A stretch of 64,000 nucleotides of DNA from Ruminococcus sp. (lineage in GTDB: Bacteria > Bacillota > Clostridia > Oscillospirales > Ruminococcaceae), in the NCBI GenBank assembly GCA_017460665.1, contig JAFUAO010000010.1, positions 237,005 to 301,004 of the forward strand. The letters are read 5' to 3'. Positions within the stretch are counted from its first letter, which is position 1. Each line of letters begins with the position of its first letter. This document shows positions 1-9,444 of the stretch, piece by piece. Below the pieces are notes generated by a model. That model did not search any database. It was not told the DNA's origin and saw only the letters and a program-made list of their open reading frames with translations. A program made the position numbers and the translations under genes.

Positions 1-845
1 TTGGGGTCGTGGGCAGGAGTGATCTTAACAACGCCTGTTCCGAAGTCCATCTCAACATAGTCATCGGCAACGATCGGGATCTCTCTGTGGACGATCGGCA
101 GGATAACTGTCTTGCCCACCAGATCCTTGTAGCGCTCGTCCTTGGGGTTTACTGCAACGGCAGTATCGCCCAGCAGGGTCTCCGGACGGGTAGTCGCCAG
201 CTCCAGATAGCCGTCTGAGTCCTTTATCTTGTAGCGCAGGTGCCAGAAATGTCCGGCCTGATCCTCGTAAGTCACCTCAGCGTCAGAGAGGGAGGTCCTG
301 CACTTAGGGCACCAGTTGATGATCCTCTCTCCACGGTAGATGAGGCCCTTCTCGTAGTATTTAACGAAGACCTCCTTTACGGCCTTTGAGCAGCCCTCGT
401 CCATGGTGAAGCGCTCTCTGGACCAATCGCAGGAGGATCCCAGCTTCTTGAGCTGCTCAACGATCCTTCCGCCGTACTGCTTCTTCCACTCCCAGGCACG
501 CTCCATGAAGCCCTCACGTCCCAGGTCCTCCTTGGTGACGCCCTCCTTGCGCATGGCCTCCACGATCTTTGCCTCGGTAGCGATCGCTGCGTGGTCAGTT
601 CCCGGGAGCCACAGGGCGCTGTAGCCGCTCATCCTCTTATAGCGGATAAGGATGTCCTGAAGGGTCTCGTCCAGAGCGTGTCCCATGTGGAGCTGTCCTG
701 TGATGTTGGGAGGAGGGATAACGATAGTGTAGGGGGTCTTCTTCGGGTCGGCCTCCGCCCGGAAGCAGCCCTTGTCGTTCCATTCCTTGTAGATCCTGTC
801 CTCGAAGGACTTAGGATCATAAGCCTTTGCAAGTTCCTTTGCCAT
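1..845 (-). CDS. valS: Valyl-tRNA synthetase, N-terminal part (gene runs off the window)
   Basis: Class I aminoacyl-tRNA synthetase that charges tRNA-Val with valine in the cytoplasm. Only about the first 281 residues are present; the gene continues beyond base 1. Residues 44-57 read [14 protein letters not shown], which contains the class I HIGH-type signature (HMGH at 53-56) in the form typical of ValRS, and the following Trp-rich segment (WERKK-like, about residue 105) and the CP1 editing-domain start (WCPKC at about 185, TTRPET at about 220) also fit ValRS. The ATG at 843-845 is preceded by AAGGAG at 8 nt. A T-box leader with its own promoter lies directly upstream, so expression should rise when tRNA-Val is uncharged. 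Confidence 0.97.
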   Translation of the reverse strand, partial: MAKELAKAYDPKSFEDRIYKEWNDKGCFRAEADPKKTPYTIVIPPPNITGQLHMGHALDETLQDILIRYKRMSGYSALWLPGTDHAAIATEAKIVEAMRKEGVTKEDLGREGFMERAWEWKKQYGGRIVEQLKKLGSSCDWSRERFTMDEGCSKAVKEVFVKYYEKGLIYRGERIINWCPKCRTSLSDAEVTYEDQAGHFWHLRYKIKDSDGYLELATTRPETLLGDTAVAVNPKDERYKDLVGKTVILPIVHREIPIVADDYVEMDFGTGVVKITPAHDP

Positions 846-1140
846 TAGTCTTTCTCCTTTTCTGATAAATTCGGTCCGGGTAAAAGAAAAGCCCCAGACC
901 TTTCGGTCCAGGGCGAACATTTGTCCGTGTTACCACCTGAATTCGGAGCATTTCGCTCCGCACTCTGTGAGGCCGCAAAGCCTCTTCCCCTGTAACGTGA
1001 GGAACACGCCGCCGCTTACTCGCTTTCACCGGCAGGACTCGGAAGCTACTTCCCCGCCTCCCTCACACCGCCTCGCACCGGCCGGCGGCTCTCTGAGATC
1101 AGGACAACAGGTACTCCTCTTCGTCATCGTCTTTGTCATA
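846..1140 (-). ncRNA. T-box leader of valS
   Basis: The leader between the valS promoter and start codon carries the T-box hallmark AGGTGGTAACACGG (minus strand, within 915-945), close to the AGGGTGGNACCGCG consensus that pairs with the free CCA end of uncharged tRNA. It is followed by a GC-rich terminator hairpin (CCTGGACC/GGTCTGGGG, about 888-915) and a T-rich stretch. Stem I features are visible at 1060-1125 (AGAGAG, GGTGCGAGG). A GTA triplet (valine codon) at 1047-1049, inside GGAAGTAGCTTCC, is a candidate specifier. The exact specifier was not proven by folding. Confidence 0.88.
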
Positions 1141-1147
1141 TGCTACT

Positions 1148-1176
1148 ATTATACACGATGCTCCGGGGTTTGTCAA
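1148..1176 (-). promoter_or_regulatory. Promoter of the valS T-box leader
   Basis: TTGACA (1171-1176) and TATAAT (1148-1153) separated by 17 bp on the minus strand, a consensus vegetative promoter. It places the transcript start near 1141, just ahead of T-box stem I. Confidence 0.85.
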
Positions 1177-1202
1177 GGGTTTTTGAGCTCTTAGCCTTTA
1201 GC

Positions 1203-2627
1203 TCAGACTCCTATCTTCTCCACCTTCATCAGGTTCGTCGTACCGGAGACTCCCAGAGGAACTCCTGCGGTGATAGCCACCAGGTCTCCGTCCTGGACCA
1301 GGCGGTGCTCCTCGGCAGCCTCTACCGCTGCGGCAAAGAGCTCGTCTGTAGAGGTCTTCTCGTCGATGATGAAGGGTATCACGCCCCAGCTCATGTTCAT
1401 CTGGCGGCATACTGTCTCGCTCATGGTGCAGCTTATGATCGGGCACTCAGGGCGGTACTTCGAGATCAGGCGGGCGGTCTGGCCTCCCAGAGAAACAGTG
1501 ATTATCGCCCTTGCGTCCAGGTCGTGGGCGGTGGTGACAGTTGCATGGGCGATCGCCTCGGCAACGTTGCCGTCGGGGTTGGAGCGTCTCTCAGAGAACT
1601 GTCCCTTATAATCGATGTTCTTCTCGGTGGTCTCCGCAATGAGGGCCATGGTCTTGACGGCCTCCACGGGGAAGGCGCCTGCTGCTGTCTCACCGGAGAG
1701 CATGATAGCGCTGGTTCCGTCGTAGATAGCGTTGGCCACGTCGGTGATCTCCGCACGGGTAGGCCTCGGGTTGGTGATCATGGACTCAAGCATCTGTGTG
1801 GCAGTCACCACCTGCTTGCCGGCGTTGTAGCCCTTGTGGATCAGCTCCTTCTGGATCGCCGGGATCTGCTCGAAGGGGATCTCCACGCCCATATCGCCTC
1901 TGGCCACCATGATACCGTCGGCGGCCTCTAGGATCTCGTCGATGTTCTCGACGCCGTCGGTGTTCTCGATCTTAGCGATGATCCTCACGTCGAACCAGCC
2001 AAGGCTCTGGGTGAATTTTCTCAGGTAGTTTATATCAGCAGCCGACCTTACGAAGCTGGCTGCGATGAAGTCGAAGCCCATTTTTGAGCCGAACTCCAGG
2101 TCGTCCATGTCCCTCTCGCTGAGGTAGGGCATAGAGAGCTGCACTCCCGGCACGTTGATCCCCTTGTTGTTGGAGAGCTTTCCGCCGTGGATGATCCTAC
2201 AGACGATCTCGGTCTTAGTGACCTTCTCCGCAAGGAGCTCGATGACGCCGTCGTTTATGAGGATCCTTGTGCCGATGCTCACGTCTCTCGGCAGCTTCTT
2301 GAAGGAAACGCTGCCCACCTCGGCAGTACAGAGCACGTCCTCGGTGGTGAGAGTGTAGGTGTCGCCGTCGTGGATCTCAACAGGCTCATCGTCAACGAAC
2401 CTGCCCAGCCGGATCTCGGGGCCCTTCGTGTCAAGAAGAGTAGCCACAGGCAGGTCCAGCTCCTTTCTCAGGCGCTCCACCTGACGAAAGCGCTTCTCGT
2501 GGGTCTCATATTCACCGTGGGAGAAGTTGAACCTAGCCACGTTCATGCCGGCCAGCATTAGCTCACGCATTATGTTCTCGTCGTCGGTAGCCGGCCCGAT
2601 AGTGCAGACGATCTTAGTTTTCCTCAT
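1203..2627 (-). CDS. pyk: Pyruvate kinase
   Basis: Catalyses the last ATP-forming step of glycolysis, phosphoenolpyruvate plus ADP to pyruvate plus ATP. The 474 residues start with MRKTKIVCTIGPA and contain the substrate and metal-binding signature IAKIENTDGVENIDEI (about residues 219-234), followed by MVARGDMGVEIP and the TATQMLESM segment. The length equals that of the usual family members without the extra PEP-utiliser-like C-terminal domain found in some bacilli. AAGG lies 8 nt before the ATG and overlaps the 3' end of the upstream helicase gene, 15 nt away, so the two are probably cotranscribed from the promoter at 5070-5098. Confidence 0.98.
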   Translation of the reverse strand: MRKTKIVCTIGPATDDENIMRELMLAGMNVARFNFSHGEYETHEKRFRQVERLRKELDLPVATLLDTKGPEIRLGRFVDDEPVEIHDGDTYTLTTEDVLCTAEVGSVSFKKLPRDVSIGTRILINDGVIELLAEKVTKTEIVCRIIHGGKLSNNKGINVPGVQLSMPYLSERDMDDLEFGSKMGFDFIAASFVRSAADINYLRKFTQSLGWFDVRIIAKIENTDGVENIDEILEAADGIMVARGDMGVEIPFEQIPAIQKELIHKGYNAGKQVVTATQMLESMITNPRPTRAEITDVANAIYDGTSAIMLSGETAAGAFPVEAVKTMALIAETTEKNIDYKGQFSERRSNPDGNVAEAIAHATVTTAHDLDARAIITVSLGGQTARLISKYRPECPIISCTMSETVCRQMNMSWGVIPFIIDEKTSTDELFAAAVEAAEEHRLVQDGDLVAITAGVPLGVSGTTNLMKVEKIGV

Positions 2628-2642
2628 TTATATCACCTTTTC

Positions 2643-5003
2643 TCAGAGTTTTTTCAGCTTGGCGAAATTGGCCATGATCTTCTTGGTGCCCACCTTCTCG
2701 AAGGCGATCTCCAGCATGGCGTCGTTGGACATCTTCTTCACGGAAACGACAGTGCCCTCGCCGAAGATATTGTGGAGAACACGCTCTCCCGGGGCGAAGT
2801 CCGCCGCAGCCTTCTGCTGAGCGCCGGAGTGCATCTTGTTGCGGGCCAGCTGCTGCTGGAGAGTTGCGGAATGTACCTCGGTGACGGACTTGTCGTTCTC
2901 CTCCAGCATGGCACGCATAGCGGCAGCATTGTCGTGCTTTTCGATGAGCTCGCTGCCGATCTCCTTCATGAAGCGTGAGGTAACGTTGCGCTGGGTCTGG
3001 CCGAAGAGCATACGCTGTCTTGCGCTGGTCAGGTAGAGCCTTTTCTTGGCACGGGTCATGGCGACGTAGGCCAGTCTCCGCTCCTCCTCAAGGTCCTCCT
3101 CGCTGTCCAGGGACCTGCTGCTGGGGAAGATCCCCTCCTCCAGTCCGATGACGAACACGTTCCTGAACTCAAGGCCCTTTGCGGAGTGAACGGTCAAAAG
3201 GGTCACCTTGTCCTCTGAGCCGTCGTCACGGTCGGCCTCGGTGTAGAGAGCTACCTCCTCCAAAAATCCGCCCAGAGAAGGCTCCTCCGCCTCGTTCATA
3301 TACTGCACGATAGAGGAACGGAGCTCCTCCACGTTCTCGATCTTGGTCTCGGCGTTCTCCAGAGTTTTCAGGTGGTCGAGATACCCCGTCCTATCCAGGA
3401 GGTAGTCAAGGAGCTCGTCAAGGGGGAGCTCCTGAGCCTTCCGGTCAAGGTCTGCGAACATTGCCGCTGCGGACTTCAGAGCCGTCACCTTCTTTGCCAG
3501 AGGAGCAAAGTCCTCGCAGGTGCTTATGACCTCAAAGGGAGTGATCCTCAGGTCACGGCTGATGTCCTCGATAAGGGCAACGGTTGACTCGCCGATGCTG
3601 CGCTTAGGCTCGTTGATTATCCGGCGGAACCGGAGCATATCGCTGTGGTTGTTGATGAAGCTGAGGTAGGCTGTGACGTCCCGGATCTCCTTCCGGTCAT
3701 AGAACCTCATGCCGCCGTATACCCGGTAGGGGATCCCGCAGCGCACCAGCGTCCGCTCAACGGCGTTGGACTGGGCGTTCATGCGGTAGAGCACGGCGTT
3801 CTCGGAATATCTCCCGGTCTTTTTATAGTCAGCAGCAATGGTGTCGGCCACGAATTTAGACTCATCATTCTCGTCTATGGCCTTGTACCAATAGACCTTC
3901 TCGCCCTTTTCGCCGCTGGTCCAAAGGGTCTTCTCCTTTCGTCCGACATTGTGGGCGATAACGGAGTTTGCGGCGTCAAGGATAGTCTGAGTGGAGCGGT
4001 AGTTCTGCTCAAGGCGGATGACTCTTGCGCCGTTGAACTGGCTCTCGAAGCCGAGGATGTTCTCGATGTTCGCACCACGGAAGCGGTAGATGCTCTGATC
4101 GTCGTCGCCAACTACGCACAAGTTCATGTGCTCCTTTGAAAGAAGGGAAACAAGGCGGAACTGGACATGGTTGGTGTCCTGATACTCGTCCACGAGGATA
4201 TAGCGGAACCGCTGGCGGTACTTTGCCAGCACCTCAGGGAACTCCTCGAAGAGCTTCACCGTGAACACCAGTATATCGTCGAAATCAAGGGCGTTCGCTG
4301 CTCTCAGCCTCTCCTGATAGAGGGCATAGAGCTTTGAGATCACCTTCTTGCGGTAGTCCATGCCGGCGTCGGCCCTCATCTCCTCGGGGCTGATCATCTT
4401 GTCCTTTGCGAAGCTGATCTCAGTGAGGACGGCTCTCGGGGCAAGCTGCTTCTCGGAAACGTCGATCTCGGTCATGATGTTCTTGATCAGGCGCTGGCTG
4501 TCGTCGGAGTCGTAAATGGTGAAGTCGCTGCCGAAGCCAAGGGCTCCGATCTCGCTGCGGAGGATCCTCATACAGGCTGAATGGAAGGTCGAGGCGTGGA
4601 TATTCAGAGCCTCCTCCCCCAGCATATCCTGAAGGCGCTCCTTCAGCTCGCCGGCGGCCTTATTGGTAAAGGTGATCGCGAGTATGTTCCAAGGCTTCAC
4701 CGGGGAAACGGCCACGATCTCACGGAGGGTCTCGAAGTCGTCGGTGGCTCCCGAGGCGTAGTCCTGCAAAAATCTCAGGTCGGCCTCGTCGCCGATACGG
4801 GACTCGTCAAAGAAGGCGTTGCCGAAGTTTATCATGTTGGCGATGCGGTCAACGATAACGGTGGTCTTGCCGCTGCCTGCTCCGGCCAGCACAAGAACAG
4901 GACCGTTCACAGTGAAGACGGCCTCCTGCTGCATATCGTTCAAACGGCTGAAATACTTTCTCAGCGCCGCCTGTTTGGCGCTGATGAAGGACTTTTTATC
5001 CAT
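2643..5003 (-). CDS. pcrA: UvrD/PcrA-type superfamily 1 DNA helicase
   Basis: ATP-dependent 3'-5' DNA helicase of DNA repair and replication-conflict resolution. Visible SF1A motifs are the Q motif (LNDMQQEAV), Walker A (LAGAGSGKTT), motif II (LVDEYQDTN), motif III (VVGDDDQSIYRFRGA), motif IV (LEQNYRST), motif V (TVHSAKGLEF) and motif VI (RRLAYVAMTRA). The C-terminal KKIMANFAKLKKL resembles the Tudor-like tail of PcrA that contacts RNA polymerase. A TTG 39 nt further upstream (5042) leaves only about 20 nt of leader and has no ribosome binding site, so the ATG at 5001-5003 (MDKKSF, GGAG upstream) is preferred, giving 786 residues. Confidence 0.95.
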   Translation of the reverse strand: MDKKSFISAKQAALRKYFSRLNDMQQEAVFTVNGPVLVLAGAGSGKTTVIVDRIANMINFGNAFFDESRIGDEADLRFLQDYASGATDDFETLREIVAVSPVKPWNILAITFTNKAAGELKERLQDMLGEEALNIHASTFHSACMRILRSEIGALGFGSDFTIYDSDDSQRLIKNIMTEIDVSEKQLAPRAVLTEISFAKDKMISPEEMRADAGMDYRKKVISKLYALYQERLRAANALDFDDILVFTVKLFEEFPEVLAKYRQRFRYILVDEYQDTNHVQFRLVSLLSKEHMNLCVVGDDDQSIYRFRGANIENILGFESQFNGARVIRLEQNYRSTQTILDAANSVIAHNVGRKEKTLWTSGEKGEKVYWYKAIDENDESKFVADTIAADYKKTGRYSENAVLYRMNAQSNAVERTLVRCGIPYRVYGGMRFYDRKEIRDVTAYLSFINNHSDMLRFRRIINEPKRSIGESTVALIEDISRDLRITPFEVISTCEDFAPLAKKVTALKSAAAMFADLDRKAQELPLDELLDYLLDRTGYLDHLKTLENAETKIENVEELRSSIVQYMNEAEEPSLGGFLEEVALYTEADRDDGSEDKVTLLTVHSAKGLEFRNVFVIGLEEGIFPSSRSLDSEEDLEEERRLAYVAMTRAKKRLYLTSARQRMLFGQTQRNVTSRFMKEIGSELIEKHDNAAAMRAMLEENDKSVTEVHSATLQQQLARNKMHSGAQQKAAADFAPGERVLHNIFGEGTVVSVKKMSNDAMLEIAFEKVGTKKIMANFAKLKKL

Positions 5004-5069
5004 ACAAAGATCTACTCCATCTATAAAATTGGTATGTTGCAAGGCAAATAACGAAACTGTTCTTATACG

Positions 5070-5098
5070 ATTATAACATATCTCAAGAAATAAAGCAA
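5070..5098 (-). promoter_or_regulatory. Promoter of the pcrA-pyk unit
   Basis: TTGCTT (5093-5098), 17 bp spacer and TATAAT (5070-5075) on the minus strand. The transcript would start near 5063, which argues against the TTG start at 5042 for the helicase. Confidence 0.8.
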
Positions 5099-5108
5099 GT
5101 ATCCGCTG

Positions 5109-6389
5109 TCATATCTTTACAAGGCCCGAGCCGATGAGTTCCTGAGCCGCCAGCATCACGCCCAGCTTGCCGGAGGTATAGGTGATCCCGCCCTGCATCC
5201 AAACGGCATATGGCTCACGGATCGGGGCGTCGGCGGAGAGCTCTATGGAGGCTCCCATGGTGAAGGCTCCTGCGGCCATGATCACCTTGCTGGTGTAGCC
5301 GGGCATATCCCAAGGCTCGGGGGTCACGAAGGAGTCCACGGGAGCTCCCTTCTGGATCCCCCGACAGAAGGCTGTCAGGTGCTCCTCGTCCCCCAGCTTT
5401 ATGGCAGTTATGATGTCGCCGCGGGGGTCGGTCTTTCTGGGAGAGCACTCAAAGCCAAGGGCCGAGAAGAGCTCCCCTGCGAAGGCAGAGGTCTTTAGGG
5501 AGGCGCAGACTACGTCGGGAGCGAAGAAAAGTCCCAGCAGGATCTCTCTGTTCATGCCCAGAGTGCAGCCTACCTCCTTGCCCATGCCCACGCAGGTCAG
5601 GCGGTAGGAGCAAAGCTCCACCAGATCCGCTCTTCCGGCGATATATCCCCCTGTCCGAGCGATACCGCCGCCGGCGTTCTTTATCAGTGAGCCGATCATC
5701 AAGTCAGCTCCCACATCTGAGGGCTCCAGGTCCTCCACGAATTCTCCGTAGCAGTTGTCCACCATGATCACCGCATCGGGGCTGCCCCTGCGGACCGCCC
5801 TGACCATCTCAGCGATGTCCTCCACGGTGAAGGCCCTTCTGAGGGAATACCCCCGTGAGCGCTGGATATAGGCCACCTTAGCGCCCTTGACGGCCTCGGT
5901 GATCTCCTCCAGCTTAGGAGAGCCGTCCTCGTTCAGATCCACCTGAGCGTACTCCACGCCAAAGTCCATAAGAGAGCCGTTACCCTTCTCTCCGGCCAGA
6001 CCGATGACCTCCTCCAGAGTGTCGTAGGGCTTGCCGGTGACAGCGACCATTTTGTCCCCTGTGCGGAGGACTCCGAAGAGAGCCACTGACAGGGCGTGGG
6101 TCCCCGAGACGAAATTCGCCCTCACCAGAGCGTCCTCGGTGCCCAGAGCCTGAGCGAAGACCTTGTCGATGACCTCCCTTCCCACGTCGCCGTAGCCGTA
6201 GCCGGTGGAGCCGTAGAAGCACTGCTCGCTGACCCTGTTGTCAGAGAAGGCCTTCAGCACCTTCGCACCGCAGTATCCCGCAGTCTGTTCCATTTTTTTG
6301 AAAGCCTCGGCGCAGTCCGCCTCAGCCCTTTGCGCTATCTCGATCAGCTTCGGATCGAAGCCGTAAATGCTGCCTATCTTGGTGTTCAT
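5109..6389 (-). CDS. Methionine gamma-lyase-like PLP-dependent protein (aluminium-resistance/YnbB family)
   Basis: A fold-type I PLP enzyme of the family annotated as aluminium resistance protein or methionine gamma-lyase family; the physiological substrate is not established. Features are FVSGTHALSVALFG (about residues 92-105, cofactor phosphate region), MVDNCYGEFVE (about 210, Asp that would contact the PLP pyridine) and a probable PLP lysine in GSLIKNAGGGIARTGGYI (about 233-250). Length (426) is normal. The ATG at 6389 (MNTKIGS) has AAAGGAAG about 6 nt upstream and is preferred over the start 30 nt earlier. It is last in an operon with a GNAT protein and two M42 peptidases, suggesting amino-acid salvage from peptides; that link is inference. 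Confidence 0.9.
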   Translation of the reverse strand: MNTKIGSIYGFDPKLIEIAQRAEADCAEAFKKMEQTAGYCGAKVLKAFSDNRVSEQCFYGSTGYGYGDVGREVIDKVFAQALGTEDALVRANFVSGTHALSVALFGVLRTGDKMVAVTGKPYDTLEEVIGLAGEKGNGSLMDFGVEYAQVDLNEDGSPKLEEITEAVKGAKVAYIQRSRGYSLRRAFTVEDIAEMVRAVRRGSPDAVIMVDNCYGEFVEDLEPSDVGADLMIGSLIKNAGGGIARTGGYIAGRADLVELCSYRLTCVGMGKEVGCTLGMNREILLGLFFAPDVVCASLKTSAFAGELFSALGFECSPRKTDPRGDIITAIKLGDEEHLTAFCRGIQKGAPVDSFVTPEPWDMPGYTSKVIMAAGAFTMGASIELSADAPIREPYAVWMQGGITYTSGKLGVMLAAQELIGSGLVKI

Positions 6390-6415
6390 ATTTCTTCCTT
6401 TCGTTTTTATGCAGA

Positions 6416-7225
6416 TCACATCTCGTCGGCCAGTCTGCCCTTGGAGAGGCTGTCCTTCTCCACGTCTATGCGCTCAAGGACGATCTCCTTGTCCACCTCA
6501 CGGAAGCCGATCTCCTTGTAGAAGCTGACACGGATATCCAGCGCCAGCAGGTAGGCTCGCTTGCCCATATTGTTCAGCCAAAGTGCCAGCCATTTCAGGA
6601 ACTCCCTTGCGTAGCCGGCGCCTCTTGCCTCGATCTTCGTGGCCACCTGCCCGATCAGCACCTCTCCGCCGATGTCGAAGACCACCGAGGCCGTGGTGCT
6701 CCCCCGATAGGTGAAGACCCTGCTAATGCCGTGCCTGCACCTGTGAGAGGTATCGGTGTACCACAGGGAAAAGTCCGCAATATTGGGAAATCCCTCGCTG
6801 AGTATAGTGTAAACGTCCGGGAGGTACGGGTCGAAGTCCACGAACTCCTCGGCGAATTTATAGCTGTTCTCGTCCGGGATCAGCTCGAAGATCGTCCGTC
6901 CCAGCTCCTGATAGCGGCTCCCCAAGGTTATCCCCCGGAGGATCCGCTGGTCCCCCTCGATGCGGAAGGGCTCGTTCATGTTTATGAAGATCTGGAGCTC
7001 CTCCGTGGCGCCCAGCCTGCCGTCGCCGCAGATGATCAGGGTGGAGTTTATGATGAACATGAAGCCCTTACCGCCCCGGCCGTACTCGTCCGTGACTGTG
7101 TAGAACCGGCAGAAATCGTACCCCGGACCATAGGCCTTCATGTAGGCCAGCATCTTCCGCCCGGAGAGGCTCCTCATCAGCAGCTCCCTGTCCAGCTCGC
7201 TGTCGCTTTTCACCAGTTTTATCAT
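6416..7225 (-). CDS. GNAT family N-acetyltransferase
   Basis: The C-terminal third (about residues 170-255) shows the GNAT fold: a beta strand VVFDIGGEVLIGQVAT, the acetyl-CoA-binding region ARGAGYAREFLKWLALWL (an R-G-x-G-Y/A form of motif A) and a final YKEIGFREV typical of these enzymes. The N-terminal half is not recognisable and is probably a lineage-specific extension or a second degenerate GNAT half. The start ATG overlaps the stop of the upstream M42 peptidase gene (7222-7225), so translation is probably coupled. The acceptor substrate is unknown. Confidence 0.85.
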   Translation of the reverse strand: MIKLVKSDSELDRELLMRSLSGRKMLAYMKAYGPGYDFCRFYTVTDEYGRGGKGFMFIINSTLIICGDGRLGATEELQIFINMNEPFRIEGDQRILRGITLGSRYQELGRTIFELIPDENSYKFAEEFVDFDPYLPDVYTILSEGFPNIADFSLWYTDTSHRCRHGISRVFTYRGSTTASVVFDIGGEVLIGQVATKIEARGAGYAREFLKWLALWLNNMGKRAYLLALDIRVSFYKEIGFREVDKEIVLERIDVEKDSLSKGRLADEM

Positions 7226-8238
7226 AGCCCCGGTATCCTTCCTGCAAGCTCACGGACCAGTGCGTAGGTGTTCTCAAGGTCCTCCCGGTCGATCACGCAG
7301 GCCGGAGAATGAAGGTATCTGCATGGCACGGAGACCGCTAGGGTCCGCACTCCCCTGCCGCTTATATGGATCGCACCGGCATCATTGCCTCCGGCCACCG
7401 CCGTCTTGGTCTGACAGGGGATCCCCATTTCCTTTGCCGTATCGAAGGCCAGCCGGTAGAGGTCCCTGTCGTAGATCGTGCGGCGATCCATGAAGCCCAC
7501 TACAGGGCCTCCGCCCAGGGAGCAGACCTTCTTCTGGCCGGAAACTCCGTCGATGTCCGCAGCGGTAGTCGCCTCCAGCACAAGAGCGAAGTCCGGGGCT
7601 ACTGTAAATGCCGAGGCAGCCGAGCCCCTCAGCCCGATCTCCTCCTGAACGTTGAACACGAACCACGTATCATAGGGCAGATCCTCCTGCATAAGGCGGA
7701 TCATCATGGCACAGCCTGCACGGTCGTCGATGGCCTTAGACTTGATCCTGCTTCCCATTTCCAGGAACTCGGAGCTGAAATAGGCGCAGTCCCCGGGAGA
7801 AACGTACTTCTCCGCCTCCTCCTTCGAGGAAGCGCCGATGTCGATCGTCATGCCGCTGAATTTCGGAGGAGCCTCACGCTCCTCCTTGGAGAGATTATGC
7901 ACCGCCGGGGATCCGACTACTCCCTCCAGACCAGCCTTCCCCACCTTCACCTGACGGCCGATCACCACGGAGGGGTCTATGCCGCCGACCTCGTCGAAGG
8001 AGAGGGTGCCGTCGGAGTTTATGTGAGTTATGATGAAGCCTACCTCATCCATATGGGCGCAGACCATGAGCTTCTTCCCGGCGCTCCTGCCACTTTTGAA
8101 GGCGATAAGGCTCCCCAAGGGATCGGTGGATAGCTCATCGCAGTGGTCCCTGATCCTTCCGATCACGGCCTCACGGACACGGTCCTCGTCCCCGGAAACG
8201 CCGTTTATCAGGCAAAGTCTCTTCAGAAGCTCAGTCAT
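7222..8238 (-). CDS. M42 family metallopeptidase (first copy)
   Basis: Cytoplasmic dinuclear-metal aminopeptidase family (PepA/FrvX/tetrahedral aminopeptidase). Metal-ligand and catalytic segments are visible: VCAHMDEVGF (about 59-68, His and Asp), KAIDDRAGCAMM (about 168-179, bridging Asp), NVQEEIGLRG (about 199-208, catalytic and metal Glu), VLEATTAAD (about 222) and SVPCRYLHSPACV (about 307-319, final His). The 338-residue length is normal. The ATG overlaps the TGA of the second M42 gene in an ATGA junction. Members release N-terminal residues from short peptides, so the pair may finish peptide breakdown. Confidence 0.94.
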   Translation of the reverse strand: MTELLKRLCLINGVSGDEDRVREAVIGRIRDHCDELSTDPLGSLIAFKSGRSAGKKLMVCAHMDEVGFIITHINSDGTLSFDEVGGIDPSVVIGRQVKVGKAGLEGVVGSPAVHNLSKEEREAPPKFSGMTIDIGASSKEEAEKYVSPGDCAYFSSEFLEMGSRIKSKAIDDRAGCAMMIRLMQEDLPYDTWFVFNVQEEIGLRGSAASAFTVAPDFALVLEATTAADIDGVSGQKKVCSLGGGPVVGFMDRRTIYDRDLYRLAFDTAKEMGIPCQTKTAVAGGNDAGAIHISGRGVRTLAVSVPCRYLHSPACVIDREDLENTYALVRELAGRIPGL

Positions 8239-9251
8239 TTCTGCTCCTCCTTTATGAACTCCGCCAAAAGCCGGGCGGAGAGTCTAACGTCCTCAATGTC
8301 GATCACCTCAGCGGGGGTGTGCATATTCCTCAGAGGAATGGACACAGTGCCAGTCTCGGCGCCGCCTCTTTCCACGGAATACCGGTCAGCATTAGTGCCG
8401 GTGGTGCCGTTCATCACCTCATACTGGAAGGGTATCTGAGCCGCCTTTGCGCAGGCGATCAGCTTGTCGGAGACCCTCCTTGAAAGTGAGGGCGATATGC
8501 CGATCATTGGGCCCTTCCCCAGCTCGCCGCATTTTTTCGGGTCCTCGCCGGTGTTCATGGCGAAGCTGACGTCCACGGCGATCGCTATGTCCGGGGACAG
8601 CTCAAAGGCGCCGATCTTTGCGCCGCGCTCGCCCACCTCCTCCTGACAGGAGAAGATCACGGTCACGTTGTATCTCAGCTCGCAGCCCTTTAGGAGCTCC
8701 AGCGCATAGAGGATACAAGCCACTCCGCAGCGGTCGTCCAAGGCGCCGCAGGTGACCCTCTCGCCCAGCAGCCTTTTCAGCTTCACATCGAATTTCACGC
8801 AGTCTCCCGGCGAGACCAGCTCCTCCAACTCCTCCTTGGGGAGCCCTGTGTCGATAGCGGCCTCAGCGAAGGTCATGACCTTGTTGCCGCCCTGAGCAAG
8901 GTGAGGGGGAAGGGTGGAGAATACCCCCGGGATCTGGCGCTCGCCGTAGATCAGCACCTGCTGAGTTGGCAGGAGCCGCCGGTCGATCCCTCCGAGGCTG
9001 TCCACCTTTACGAAGCCGTCATCGGAGATCCCGGTGACGATCATACCGATCTGGTCGATGTGTGCGTCCAGCACCAGATGAGGCTTGCCCTTTTGGTGGG
9101 TGCCGAACCGTCCGATCACGTTGTTGCCCGAAGCGTGGACTTCGGAGCAATAGCTCTCCAGCATGAACATCGCCAGGTCCCCGGCAGGTCCCTCACAGCC
9201 GGAGGGCCCCCATGCCTCAGCGAGCTCCTTTATGTCAGTAAAAAGATCCAT
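8235..9251 (-). CDS. M42 family metallopeptidase (second copy)
   Basis: Paralogue of the next gene with the same metal-binding set: VLDAHIDQIGM (about 60-70), ALDDRCGVACI (about 168-178), FSCQEEVGERGAK (about 200-212), AVDVSFAMN (about 227) and SIPLRNMHTPAEV (about 304-316). The ATG at 9249-9251 (MDLFTD) has GGAGG 7 nt upstream; upstream in-frame ATGs lie in or before that ribosome binding site and in the promoter region, so they are rejected. First gene of the operon M42-M42-GNAT-PLP enzyme, driven by the promoter at 9286-9314. Having two non-identical copies side by side suggests different peptide preference or a hetero-oligomer; this is inference. Confidence 0.94.
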   Translation of the reverse strand: MDLFTDIKELAEAWGPSGCEGPAGDLAMFMLESYCSEVHASGNNVIGRFGTHQKGKPHLVLDAHIDQIGMIVTGISDDGFVKVDSLGGIDRRLLPTQQVLIYGERQIPGVFSTLPPHLAQGGNKVMTFAEAAIDTGLPKEELEELVSPGDCVKFDVKLKRLLGERVTCGALDDRCGVACILYALELLKGCELRYNVTVIFSCQEEVGERGAKIGAFELSPDIAIAVDVSFAMNTGEDPKKCGELGKGPMIGISPSLSRRVSDKLIACAKAAQIPFQYEVMNGTTGTNADRYSVERGGAETGTVSIPLRNMHTPAEVIDIEDVRLSARLLAEFIKEEQK

Positions 9252-9285
9252 ATTGGCCTCCATATCATAATGTGTATACATTTTT

Positions 9286-9314
9286 ATTATATCACAATAC
9301 GGAAAATATTGCAA
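9286..9314 (-). promoter_or_regulatory. Promoter of the M42 peptidase operon
   Basis: TTGCAA (9309-9314), 17 bp spacer, TATAAT (9286-9291) on the minus strand. It lies inside the longer reading frame that begins at 9314, which shows that the long frame cannot be the real start. Confidence 0.82.
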
Positions 9315-9444
9315 CGGCCACGGGGAATTATTTCCTTTGGCTCTCAGAGAGCCTTAATTGTTACAAAATTATGATCGGATAAGGCTAAATTATTACAGAA
9401 ATAATACAAATTCCGACAAAAATAAAATATCCGCCTTTTTATTG

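Noticed and set aside
1140-1931. 263-codon plus-strand frame opposite pyk
   Set aside because: It is antisense to a complete pyruvate kinase gene, and its translation has the low-complexity look of a reverse frame (many Gly, His, Leu).
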